From Burkholderiales bacterium (GTDB lineage: Bacteria > Pseudomonadota > Gammaproteobacteria > Burkholderiales > SG8-41), in contig JAIEPF010000001.1 in NCBI GenBank assembly GCA_019749945.1, positions 248,001-312,000 of the forward strand: a DNA stretch of 64,000 bases. Direction: 5' to 3'. The notes beneath the pieces were generated by a model. The model was given only the letters and a program-made list of their open reading frames with translations, did not search any database and was not told the DNA's origin. A program made the position numbers and the translations under genes. This document shows positions 51,787 through 60,237 of the stretch, piece by piece. Each line of letters opens with the position of its first letter. The first letter of the stretch is position 1.

Positions 51787-53219
51787 TCACCCGCGAACTG
51801 ATGGCCCCGCTGATGTTCGGCGGCCTGATTGCCTTCATGCTGATCGGGTACCCGGTGGCCTTTTCCCTGGGCGCAGTGGGCCTGCTGTTCGGATTCATCG
51901 GCATCGAACTGGGGTTTTTCCAGTGGAGCCTGTTGCAGGCGCTGCCGGAGCGGGTGTTCGGCATCCTTGCCAACGACCTGCTGCTGTCGATACCCTTTTT
52001 CACTTTCATGGGTGCGGTGCTTGAGCGCTGCGGTCTGGCCGAAGACCTGCTGGAGGCCACCGGTCAGCTGTTCGGCCCGGTGCGCGGCGGTCTGGCCTAC
52101 GCGGTGATACTGGTCGGTGCGCTGCTCGGCGCAATCACCGGCACCGTCGCCGCATCAGTCATCGCGATGGGCCTGATCTCGCTGCCGGTCATGATGCGTT
52201 ACGGCTACAACATGCGCATGGCCACCGGCGTCATTGCCGCCTCCGGCACCATAACCCAGCTGATTCCGCCCTCGCTGGTGCTGATCGTGCTCGCCGACCA
52301 GCTGGGCAAGTCCGTCGGTGACATGTACGCCGGCGCCATCGGCCCCTCGATCGTGCAGATACTGCTGTTCTGCCTGTTCATATTCATGGTCTCCATATTC
52401 AAACCGGCCTATGTGCCGGCCCTGCCCAAAGAGGCCCGCACCATGCACGGCTGGCCGCTGATCCGAAAAGTGCTGTGGGGCATGGTGCCTTCGCTGGCGC
52501 TGATGTTCCTGGTGCTGGGCACCATCCTGATGGGCGTGGCCACGCCGACCGAAGGTGGCGCGATGGGCGCGATGGGGGCCGTCGCCCTGGCAGCATTGCA
52601 CAAACGCCTGACCTGGGATCTGCTGTGGCAGGGCATGAACTCCACCATGCGCATCACCGCGATGGTGATTTTCATCCTCATCGGCTCCACGGTGTTCGGT
52701 CTGGTGTTTCGCGGCATGGACGGCGACCTGTGGATCGAGCAGCACCTGATGAACCTGCCCGGCGGCGTCACCGGCTTCCTGATCGCGGTCAACATTTTCA
52801 TTTTTGTGCTGGCCTTTTTCCTCGATTTTTTCGAGATCGCCTTCATCGTCATCCCCCTGCTGGCCCCGGTCGCCGCCAAGCTGGGCATCGACCTGGTCTG
52901 GTTCGGCGTTTTGCTCGGCGCCAACATGCAGACCTCGTTCATGCATCCGCCTTTCGGTTTCGCGCTGTTCTACCTGCGTGGCGTCGCACCAAAAGAGGTC
53001 AAAAGCTCCGATATTTACTGGGGCGCCGTGCCCTGGGTGGCGATGCAGCTGCTGCTGGTGGCGATCCTGATTTTCTGGCCGGGCCTGGTCACCGGCTTCA
53101 TCGACAAGCCGGCCGCGATTGATCCGGCAAAAATGGAAATGCAGCTGCCGGCCACGCAGGAGAATGAGCGTGACGAGGGTTCCGCCGCCATAGAGCGGAT
53201 GCTGAAAGAACAGAAATGA
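51783..53219 (+). CDS. TRAP transporter large permease (DctM)
   Basis: 478 aa, about 12 helices. GTG 51783 overlaps the DctQ stop. GVIAASGTITQLIPPSLVLIVL and FFLDFFEIAFIVIPLLAP are the conserved transport loops of DctM. It drives secondary uptake of an acid delivered by a periplasmic receptor, using the sodium or proton gradient. The receptor is not in this operon; the DctP protein encoded 2 kb away, or another, may serve it. The last 40 residues are an extra hydrophilic tail. Confidence 0.95.
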   Translation: MITRELMAPLMFGGLIAFMLIGYPVAFSLGAVGLLFGFIGIELGFFQWSLLQALPERVFGILANDLLLSIPFFTFMGAVLERCGLAEDLLEATGQLFGPVRGGLAYAVILVGALLGAITGTVAASVIAMGLISLPVMMRYGYNMRMATGVIAASGTITQLIPPSLVLIVLADQLGKSVGDMYAGAIGPSIVQILLFCLFIFMVSIFKPAYVPALPKEARTMHGWPLIRKVLWGMVPSLALMFLVLGTILMGVATPTEGGAMGAMGAVALAALHKRLTWDLLWQGMNSTMRITAMVIFILIGSTVFGLVFRGMDGDLWIEQHLMNLPGGVTGFLIAVNIFIFVLAFFLDFFEIAFIVIPLLAPVAAKLGIDLVWFGVLLGANMQTSFMHPPFGFALFYLRGVAPKEVKSSDIYWGAVPWVAMQLLLVAILIFWPGLVTGFIDKPAAIDPAKMEMQLPATQENERDEGSAAIERMLKEQK

Positions 53220-53247
53220 AAAAGCCCCGGATTGCGGGGCTTTTTCA
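53219..53247. terminator. Bidirectional intrinsic terminator
   Basis: AAAAAGCCCCG-gatt-GCGGGGCTTTTT between two converging TRAP operons. Confidence 0.93.
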
Positions 53248-53259
53248 TGACACACAAGC

Positions 53260-54585
53260 CTACCAGCCGATGGCCTTGGGCAGCCACAGCGCGAGTTGCG
53301 GAAACAGGAACACCAGCAGCACCGCCAGCATCTGCATGGCCACGAACGGAATGACGCCGATGTACATGTGGCGGGTCGTGACTTCCGGCGGCGCCACGCC
53401 GCGCAGGAAAAACAGCGCCCAGCCGAACGGCGGCGTCAGGAACGAGGTTTGCAGCGTGACGCAGATCAGCATGCCCAGCCAGACCAGGTCGACACCCTGC
53501 TGCGCGAATATCGGCAGAAACAGCGGCACCGCGATATAGCTGATCTCGATCCACTCGATGAAAAACCCGAGGAAAAAAATCAGCAGGATCAGGAACCAGA
53601 TGTCGGCGTTGACCCCGCCGGGCAGGAATTCGAACAGGTCGGTGATCAGGTCCTCGCCATGCAGGCCGCGGAAGGCCAGCGCAAACACCTGCGCGCAGAT
53701 CAGGATGAACATCATCATCGCGGTGATCTTGGTCGTCGACTGGCAGGCCTCGCGCAATACCTGGAAGGAGAAACGCCCGGCAAAAGCGGTGACCATGATC
53801 GAACCCAATGCGCCCATCGAAGCCGCTTCGGTCGGCGCCGCGACGCCGCCGATGATCGAGCCCAGCACGGCCATCACCAGCAGCACCGGCGGCACCACCA
53901 CCTTGAAAAAACGCACCCACAACTGGCGCCGCGAAACCGCGTCGCGTTCCGCGACCGGAATCGGCGGCACCCATTCCGGTTTCACCATGCCGATGATGAC
54001 GATGTAGACGCAGTAAATCGCCGCCAGCAGCATGCCGGGGATGACGGCGGCGGCAAACAGCGTACCCACCGACAACTGCAGAATGTCGGCGAGCAGGATC
54101 AGGATCAGGCTCGGCGGGATGATCTGGCCCAGCGTGCCCGAGGCGCAGATCGCGCCGCAGGCGATGCCCGGATCATAGCCGCGTTTCAGCAAGGTCGGCA
54201 GGGTCAGCAGGCCCAGCGTGATCACCGTGGCACCGACGATGCCGGTGGTCGCCCCCATCAGCACGCCGACGGCGATGATGCCGATGGCCATGCCGCCACG
54301 GAGTCCCCCGGCAAGATGGCCGACGACATCGAGCAGGTCGTCGGCCAGCCGCGACTTCTCCAGCATCACGCCCATGAACACGAACAGCGGAATCGCCAGC
54401 CACTGGTAGTTGGCAACCACGCCGTAGATGCGCGCCGGCAACAGGTTGAACAGGTCGGCACCGAAGCCCATGAAGCCGAACACAAAACCGGTGGTGGCCA
54501 GGGTCAGCGCCACCGGCACACCCAGCATCAGCAGGCCGAAGAATGCCAGCAGCATCAGCACGACCAGAATTTCGGTGCCGCTCAT
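53260..54585 (-). CDS. TRAP transporter large permease (DctM)
   Basis: 441 aa, about 12 helices. GAICASGTLGQIIPPSLILILL and FFIEWIEISYIAVPLFLP correspond to the same loops as in the DctM at 51783, but the sequences are otherwise clearly different, so this is a separate system. It overlaps the small permease by four bases. Last gene of the DctPQM operon. Confidence 0.95.
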   Translation of the reverse strand: MSGTEILVVLMLLAFFGLLMLGVPVALTLATTGFVFGFMGFGADLFNLLPARIYGVVANYQWLAIPLFVFMGVMLEKSRLADDLLDVVGHLAGGLRGGMAIGIIAVGVLMGATTGIVGATVITLGLLTLPTLLKRGYDPGIACGAICASGTLGQIIPPSLILILLADILQLSVGTLFAAAVIPGMLLAAIYCVYIVIIGMVKPEWVPPIPVAERDAVSRRQLWVRFFKVVVPPVLLVMAVLGSIIGGVAAPTEAASMGALGSIMVTAFAGRFSFQVLREACQSTTKITAMMMFILICAQVFALAFRGLHGEDLITDLFEFLPGGVNADIWFLILLIFFLGFFIEWIEISYIAVPLFLPIFAQQGVDLVWLGMLICVTLQTSFLTPPFGWALFFLRGVAPPEVTTRHMYIGVIPFVAMQMLAVLLVFLFPQLALWLPKAIGW

Positions 54586-55088
54586 GGCCGCAGCGCCTTC
54601 AGTTTTTCCAGGGTTCCCAGCGCGATCGCCAGCGACTGCAGGATCAGGAACAAAAACCCTATAGGAATCAATGCTTTAAGTATCCACCGGTAAGGCAGCC
54701 CACCGGGATCGGAAGACTGCTCATCGATCACATAGGCCTGCTGCACATAGTTCAGTGAAAGCCAGATGATGATCACCGAAATGATCACCGACAGCACGGC
54801 GGACAGCAGATCCACATACAGCTTCTTGCGCGGCGAGAAGTTCGCATAGAGCACATCCACCCGCACATGCTCCCCATGCAGCAACGCATAACTCATGCCG
54901 AACAGGATCAGCGGCGCCAGCAGATGCCATTCCAGTTCCTGCGCCCATACCGTGCCGTAGCTGAACAGGTAGCGCAGCAGCACGTTGGTCGCCATCAGCA
55001 CCACGATCACCAGCGCGAGCCACGAAGTGGCCCTGCCGGTGAGGTCGGTGAAACGTTCGATGCGGCTGCGCAGGCCGGAAACGGTCAT
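54582..55088 (-). CDS. TRAP transporter small permease (DctQ)
   Basis: 168 aa, four helices. EHVRVDVLYANFSPRKK is the DctQ signature. ATG 55088 follows the receptor stop within four bases. Its stop overlaps the DctM start, so all three proteins are made in step. Confidence 0.93.
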   Translation of the reverse strand: MTVSGLRSRIERFTDLTGRATSWLALVIVVLMATNVLLRYLFSYGTVWAQELEWHLLAPLILFGMSYALLHGEHVRVDVLYANFSPRKKLYVDLLSAVLSVIISVIIIWLSLNYVQQAYVIDEQSSDPGGLPYRWILKALIPIGFLFLILQSLAIALGTLEKLKALRP

Positions 55089-55091
55089 GAA

Positions 55092-56192
55092 TCAGCCGCG
55101 GATCTTGTTGTGATACACGGTTTCGCTGTAACCCGCCCAGGCGTCGTACTTGGTTTTGTACGCCATGTACGAATCGTGCACCTTTTTCACCAGCGGATCC
55201 TTGGCCACGGCCTCGTCCAGCACCTTCTTCGTGGTTTCGCGCAGCGCCTTGACCACCGCATCCGGCAACGGTTTGGCGATGATCTTCTGGTTCTTGACCA
55301 GGTCTTCCATCGCTTCGGCATTGGTGCGCTGGCACCAGGCTTCGCTGATCACGTTGCAGGCCGCAGCGGCGTTTTCGACGACTGCCTGCAGATCCTTCGG
55401 CAGTTTCTCCCACGCCGCCTTGTTGATCAGCAGCTCTGACACCGTGGCGGTTTCATGCCAGCCGGTGGTGTAGTAGTACTTCGCGGCTTTCTGCAGGCCG
55501 AGCCGGCGATCCTGGTACGGACCGACAAACTCGGCGGCATCGATCACGCCGCGCTCCAGCGCGGGGAAAATTTCGCCGCCGGGCAGCAGTTTCACGTCCA
55601 CGCCCAGCGCCGCGTACACCTTGCCGGCGAGGCCGGGGATGCGCATTTTCAGGCCCTTGAAGTCCGCCACCGACTTGATTTCCTTCTTGAACCAGCCGGT
55701 CATCTGCACACCGGTGTTGCCGCAGGGCATCGCGACCATGCCGAAGGGCGCGTAGACCTCGTTCCACAGGTTGATGCCGCCACCATCGTAGAGCCAGCCG
55801 TTCATGCCCTGAAAGTTGAGTCCGAAGGGCACCGCGGTGAAGTACTGCGCGGCGAAAGTCTTGCCGGTCCAGAAATAACTGTTGGCATGGTTCATCTCCA
55901 CCGTACCGGCGCGCACCGCATCAAAACCTTCGAAAGCCGGGATCAGCTCACCCGCGCCGAACACCTGGATCTTCAAGCGGCCACCGGACATGGCATCGAT
56001 GCGTTTGGCGAGGTCGGTCGCGCTGCCCGGACCATCCATGTAAAACGGCGCGCCCTTGGGATAGGCGCTGGTCATTTTCCAGGTGAAGGTCTGCGCGGTT
56101 TGCGCCCGTGAAATCATCGGAAAGCCGGCAATCGCGGCACCGGTCGCGGCAACGGTGCCGCCCTTCAGGAACTTCCTGCGGTTTGCTTTCAT
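55092..56192 (-). CDS. TRAP transporter receptor (DctP, TakP-like)
   Basis: 366 aa. ATG 56192 behind AAAGGAG. Twin-arginine signal NRRKFLKGGTVAATGAAIAG, unusual for a solute receptor but known in this subgroup. LKMRIPGLAGKVYAALG includes the Arg that binds the substrate carboxylate; PYQDRRLGLQKAAKYYYTTGWHE is characteristic of TakP-type receptors for 2-oxo acids. It follows the cyanase gene by 99 bases on the same strand and could be read through from that operon. Confidence 0.92.
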   Translation of the reverse strand: MKANRRKFLKGGTVAATGAAIAGFPMISRAQTAQTFTWKMTSAYPKGAPFYMDGPGSATDLAKRIDAMSGGRLKIQVFGAGELIPAFEGFDAVRAGTVEMNHANSYFWTGKTFAAQYFTAVPFGLNFQGMNGWLYDGGGINLWNEVYAPFGMVAMPCGNTGVQMTGWFKKEIKSVADFKGLKMRIPGLAGKVYAALGVDVKLLPGGEIFPALERGVIDAAEFVGPYQDRRLGLQKAAKYYYTTGWHETATVSELLINKAAWEKLPKDLQAVVENAAAACNVISEAWCQRTNAEAMEDLVKNQKIIAKPLPDAVVKALRETTKKVLDEAVAKDPLVKKVHDSYMAYKTKYDAWAGYSETVYHNKIRG

Positions 56193-56291
56193 TGAAGAAC
56201 TCCTTTTAAAAAAAGACAAGCGCAGGATGAACGGCGGAAGGATTCCGCCCGTCCAATCCCGCGCAATTAAAACGGCGCAAAGGGTCCGCGT

Positions 56292-56747
56292 TTAATAGGT
56301 CTTGTACTGCAGGTATTTGCCGCTCATCACGATCCGCACACGGTCGCCCTTGGGGTCGGCTTCGCGCTGCATATCCATCTTGAAATCGATCGCGCTCATG
56401 ATGCCGTCGCCGAATTCTTCATGGATCAGTTCCTTGAAGGTCGTGCCGTAGACGCTGACCAGCTCGTAGAAGCGGTAGATCAGCGGATCGGTCGGCACCG
56501 CCGTCGGCAGCGAACCCTTGTACGGCACCTGCTGCAGCAGCAGCACGGCATAGGGCGGCAGCCCCAGCAGCTTGCCGGCCGCCGTCGCCTGCGCCTTGGT
56601 CATCTGCATCTGTCCCAGCAGCGCCGCGGTCGTCCATTCCTTGCTTTCACCCACCGCCTTGGCGATTTTCGTCCACGACAGGCCCTTCTTGATCTTGGCC
56701 TCCATCACCAGCTCGGTGACATCGGTGCGTTTCATCGGCTTGCTCAT
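56292..56747 (-). CDS. cynS: Cyanate hydratase (cyanase)
   Basis: 151 aa. ATG 56747 behind AAAGGAG. Converts cyanate plus bicarbonate to ammonia and CO2. The N-terminal helical domain (LSWTKIAKAVGES) is followed by the catalytic part with Arg and Glu in YRFYELVSVYG and Ser in DGIMSAIDF, the family triad. The enzyme is a decamer in the cytoplasm. It lies directly after an ABC importer for cyanate or nitrate-like anions and thus provides nitrogen. No carbonic anhydrase gene accompanies it. Confidence 0.96.
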   Translation of the reverse strand: MSKPMKRTDVTELVMEAKIKKGLSWTKIAKAVGESKEWTTAALLGQMQMTKAQATAAGKLLGLPPYAVLLLQQVPYKGSLPTAVPTDPLIYRFYELVSVYGTTFKELIHEEFGDGIMSAIDFKMDMQREADPKGDRVRIVMSGKYLQYKTY

Positions 56748-56798
56748 GCTTTTCTCCTTTTGGCTTGATTTGGCTGATTTCTGATTGAGCATCAGGTT

Positions 56799-57704
56799 TT
56801 AACCGACCACCGCCAGCGGCGTGCCGGGCACCGGCGCCTGAGCGGCTGCCGCCGCCGGATCCAGGCCCGGCGTCACCAGCGGCGGACGGCGCGGGTCGTA
56901 ATCGGGTGTATCGCCGGCAAAGGCCTTCGAGCGGTCGACCAGGAAATCGATCAGGTGGTTGCGGATGCGGTAATAGTGCGGATGTTTGTGCAGATCGTGG
57001 CGGGTGCGGCTGCGCGGCATGGTGTTGACGACGATCTCGGCCACCTTGGCATGCGGGCCATTGGTCATCAGCACGATCTTGTCGGCGAGCAGAATGGCCT
57101 CATCGACGTCGTGGGTGATCATGAACACCGTCTGCCGGGTTTCCGCGCAGATGCGCAGCACTTCCTCCTGCAGCACGCCGCGGGTCAGCGCGTCGAGCGC
57201 CGAAAACGGCTCGTCCATCAGCAGCATCTTGGGCTGGATCGACAATGCGCGGGCTATGCCCACACGCTGCTTCATGCCGCCCGATAATTCCGCCGGGCGT
57301 TTTTTCTCGGCGCCGGTCAGGTTGACCAGGTCGATGTACTGCTGGCAATGCGCCCGGACTTTTTCCTTGCTCCATTCCGGCCAGCGCGAGGACACCGCGA
57401 ACGCGATATTGCCCATCACCGTCAGCCAGGGCATCAGCGCATGGCTCTGGAAAATCACGGCACGGTCAAGGCTGGGGCCGCTGACCTCACGACCGCCGAC
57501 AAAGACATAACCCGAAGTCGACTGTTCCAGGCCCGACAGCACGTTCAGAATCGTGGTTTTGCCGCAGCCGGAATGGCCGATCAGGCAGACGAACTCGCCG
57601 GGCTCAATGGAAAAATACAGGTCTTCGAACACCGTGGTCACGGCGCCGTCGCGGCCGGTGAATTTTTTGCTGATGCCTTCGATGCGGATCAGGGGTTCGC
57701 TCAT
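56799..57704 (-). CDS. ABC transporter ATPase of the cyanate operon
   Basis: 301 aa. ATG 57704 (MSEPLIRIEGIS). Walker A GHSGCGKTT, signature ELSGGMKQR, Walker B LLMDEPF, H-loop ITHDVDEAI. It belongs to the nitrate/taurine/cyanate group (NrtD/CynD). The C-terminal tail after residue 250 (RIRNHLIDFLV) is typical of the NrtD branch. It sits between permease and cyanase genes. Confidence 0.94.
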   Translation of the reverse strand: MSEPLIRIEGISKKFTGRDGAVTTVFEDLYFSIEPGEFVCLIGHSGCGKTTILNVLSGLEQSTSGYVFVGGREVSGPSLDRAVIFQSHALMPWLTVMGNIAFAVSSRWPEWSKEKVRAHCQQYIDLVNLTGAEKKRPAELSGGMKQRVGIARALSIQPKMLLMDEPFSALDALTRGVLQEEVLRICAETRQTVFMITHDVDEAILLADKIVLMTNGPHAKVAEIVVNTMPRSRTRHDLHKHPHYYRIRNHLIDFLVDRSKAFAGDTPDYDPRRPPLVTPGLDPAAAAAQAPVPGTPLAVVG

Positions 57705-57733
57705 GATTTTTTGCGTTTCACGATCTGTTTCCC

Positions 57734-58576
57734 CTACTCCGGAAAGGTGACGAGTTTGGTCAGCTTCGCCAGCATCAGGTCGAGCAACATGCCGACCAGG
57801 CCGATGGCCAGGATCGCCGTCAGGATGTTGGTGATCGACAGGTTGTTCCACTCGTTCCACACGAAATAGCCGATCCCCGTGCCGCCAACCAGCATCTCGG
57901 CGGCAACAATCACCAGCCAGGCGATGCCGATCGATATGCGCATGCCGGTCATGATGGTCGGCGCCGCAGCAGGCAGGATCACGCGGAATGCGGTGCGCAT
58001 GGGCCCGACTTCCAGCGTGCGCGCCACGTTCAGCCATTCGCGGCGCACGCTGGCCACGCCGAATGCGGTGTTGATCAGCATCGGCCACAGAGAACAGATG
58101 AAAATCACGAAAATCGCCGAGACCGAACTGTCCTTCAGCGTGAACAGCGCGAGCGGCATCCACGCCAGCGGCGAAATCGGCTTGAGCACCTGGATGTACG
58201 GATCCAGCGCGCGGTACACCGTCGGCGACATGCCGATCAGGAAACCGACCGGAATCGCCACCAGCGCCGCCAGCAGGTAACCGAGCAGCACCCGCGCCAC
58301 CGAAAACCCGAGCTGGATGCCGATGCCCTTGTCGTTCGGACCGTGGTCGTAGAAGGGATCGCGCAGGTGCTCGAGGATTTTGACGCCGACATCCCGCGGC
58401 GACGGAAATGCCGACTTCTGCCCGGTGGAGGCCTCGGCGCCGACCAGCGCTGCGTATTCGGCATTCACCGTCTGCGCCGCGGACTTGGGCAGCGTCAGCG
58501 CATGCCACACGCCGATCAGCAGCAAAAACACGACCAGTGACAGCAGTGGCGCGCGCCAGCCCAGCAAGCGGTTCAT
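57734..58576 (-). CDS. ABC transporter permease of the cyanate operon
   Basis: 280 aa, six helices. VILPAAAPTIMTGMRISIGIAW is the EAA loop that docks on the ATPase. The ending LDLMLAKLTKLVTFPE is of the NrtB/SsuC type. Preceded by the receptor gene and followed by the ATPase 29 bases later. Confidence 0.94.
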   Translation of the reverse strand: MNRLLGWRAPLLSLVVFLLLIGVWHALTLPKSAAQTVNAEYAALVGAEASTGQKSAFPSPRDVGVKILEHLRDPFYDHGPNDKGIGIQLGFSVARVLLGYLLAALVAIPVGFLIGMSPTVYRALDPYIQVLKPISPLAWMPLALFTLKDSSVSAIFVIFICSLWPMLINTAFGVASVRREWLNVARTLEVGPMRTAFRVILPAAAPTIMTGMRISIGIAWLVIVAAEMLVGGTGIGYFVWNEWNNLSITNILTAILAIGLVGMLLDLMLAKLTKLVTFPE

Positions 58577-58604
58577 TTCAGGCGGTTCCCGTCATCTCAG
58601 CGCG

Positions 58605-59972
58605 TCACGTGCGCTTGATCGCAAAACTGGCGATATAGGCATCGGGTTTGGCAGGATCAAACTCCTTGCCCATCACCGAAAACTTCTTGCTGACGGTCGC
58701 CGGCGGCTTCATGCCGGCTTCCTTCATCAGTTTCATCGCATCGGTGGCGAGAAATACCTCGCGGGCCACCCTGGCGTAATCCACGTCGCCCTTGATCTGC
58801 CCCCAGCGCTTCATCTGGCTCATGATCCAGATCGCAAACGAGTGCCAGGGGAAGGGATCGAAGTCGATGCGGTTCGGATCCTTCTTGATGTTGCCCAGCC
58901 CGTCGGCATAATTGCCCGTCAGCACCTGCTCGACCACGGTCACCGGCTGGTTCAGGTAATTCGCCGGCGCGATGGCTTCGGCGATCTGTTTGCGGTTTTC
59001 GGGCTTGGCGGCGAATGCGGTCGCCTCCATGATCGCCTTCAGCAGTGCGCGGTAGGTGTTCGGCATTTTGGTCACGAACTCCTTGCTCGCCGCGAATGCG
59101 CAGCAGGGATGTCCGGGCCAGAGTTCCTTGGTCAGCGTGTGGATGAAACCCACGCCGTCATAGACCGCGCGCTGGTTGACCGGATCCGGCGCGAGGAATC
59201 CGTCGATATTGTCGGCGCGCAGGTTGGCGACCATTTCCGGCGGCGGCACCGAGCGGATCTGCACATCGCGGTCCGGATCCAGGCCATGTTCGGCGAGGAA
59301 ATAACGCAGCAGGTAGTTGTGCATCGAATAGTCAAAAGGCACCGCGAACTTGAATCCCTTCCATGATTTCGGATCGCGCCTGTCCTTGTGCTTGATCGAC
59401 AAGGTGATTGCCTGGCCGTTGATGTTCTCGATTGCGGGCACGGTGTAGGGAATCGGGCTTGAACCCACGCCGAGCGAAATGGCGATCGGCATCGGCGATA
59501 GCATGTGTGCCGCGTCATATTCCTTGTTCAGGGTCTTGTCGCGGATCACCGCCCAGCCGGCGGTTTTGACCACATCGACGTTCAGCCCCTGCCTTCCATA
59601 AAAACCCATCGGCTGTGACATGATGATCGGCGTCGCGCAGGTGATGGGAATGAAACCGACTTTGATCGAGGATTTTTCCAGCGGACCGGACTGGGCAAAG
59701 GCCTCCTTCGCCATGCCCAGCGGGAACAGGCTGGAAATCGCCGCCATAGCCGTGCCGGCGCCGACCGCATTGATGAAACGCCGCCGTGTCGCGTCTTCGG
59801 GAAACAGTGCGCGCATCACCGCGGCTTCCACCACGCGGTTGCCCAGCAACTCGCTGTCGCTGGTCTGGCCGGCCAGATCGGCCTGATGCGCGGCCTCGTC
59901 ATGATGCAGGCCGCAGGAACAACCGCGGGTCAATGAGTGACTGGCGTCAAACGGATCCTTGAATGCTGACAT
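58605..59972 (-). CDS. ABC transporter receptor of the cyanate operon (NrtA/CynA-like)
   Basis: 455 aa, first gene of the operon. ATG 59972 follows GGGAGAACG, and the long frame upstream is not used. After a hydrophilic lead with GCSCGLHHDEAAH comes a twin-arginine type signal RRRFINAVGAGTAMAAIS. The mature part is NrtA-like: KVGFIPITCATPIIMSQPMG, PPPEMVANLRADNIDGFLAPDP. It binds nitrate-like anions; the cyanase downstream makes cyanate the best guess. It is driven by a sigma-54 type promoter. Confidence 0.93.
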   Translation of the reverse strand: MSAFKDPFDASHSLTRGCSCGLHHDEAAHQADLAGQTSDSELLGNRVVEAAVMRALFPEDATRRRFINAVGAGTAMAAISSLFPLGMAKEAFAQSGPLEKSSIKVGFIPITCATPIIMSQPMGFYGRQGLNVDVVKTAGWAVIRDKTLNKEYDAAHMLSPMPIAISLGVGSSPIPYTVPAIENINGQAITLSIKHKDRRDPKSWKGFKFAVPFDYSMHNYLLRYFLAEHGLDPDRDVQIRSVPPPEMVANLRADNIDGFLAPDPVNQRAVYDGVGFIHTLTKELWPGHPCCAFAASKEFVTKMPNTYRALLKAIMEATAFAAKPENRKQIAEAIAPANYLNQPVTVVEQVLTGNYADGLGNIKKDPNRIDFDPFPWHSFAIWIMSQMKRWGQIKGDVDYARVAREVFLATDAMKLMKEAGMKPPATVSKKFSVMGKEFDPAKPDAYIASFAIKRT

Positions 59973-60012
59973 GACGTTCTCCCGGGAAGAATTGTTTTCA
60001 ATCACCTCCCAT

Positions 60013-60028
60013 TGCAGCAAGCGTGCCA
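60013..60028 (-). promoter_or_regulatory. Sigma-54 promoter of the cyanate operon
   Basis: Minus-strand TGGCACGCTTGCTGCA fits TGGCACG-N4-TTGCW with one change, GG and GC spaced exactly as required. The -12 element lies 41 bases before the receptor's start codon, leaving a short leader. Transcription should need RpoN and an activator such as NtrC. Confidence 0.8.
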
Positions 60029-60158
60029 ACACCGGAAGCCTGTTCAGCGCAATCCACAACAAGCTGTTTTTTAAAGGGAAAGTGGAGCGGATACGGAACA
60101 CGCCGGGAACAGCGGGCGCGACATCGCGGTGCGCCGCAAAGAGGAGGCGCCTCACAAC

Positions 60159-60174
60159 GGTGCGCGCCCGCACC
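60159..60174. promoter_or_regulatory. Perfect 6-bp inverted repeat
   Basis: GGTGCG-CGCC-CGCACC, 131 bases upstream of the sigma-54 promoter. It might be a second binding site; its orientation is not that of the NtrC consensus. Confidence 0.35.
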
Positions 60175-60188
60175 GGATGCGGGCGTAT

Positions 60189-60205
60189 TGCACTGCAACG
60201 GCGCA
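60189..60205. promoter_or_regulatory. Candidate NtrC site
   Basis: TGCACTGCAACGGCGCA matches the 17-bp NtrC dyad TGCACY-N5-GGTGCA with one mismatch in the right arm. It is 161 bases upstream of the sigma-54 promoter, the usual enhancer range. Confidence 0.6.
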
Positions 60206-60237
60206 AATGCCCGATACGCTCACGTTAAAATAGCCGT

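Noticed and set aside
53296..54693. 465-codon plus-strand frame opposite TRAP genes
   Set aside because: His/Gln/Arg-rich shadow of DctM and DctQ.
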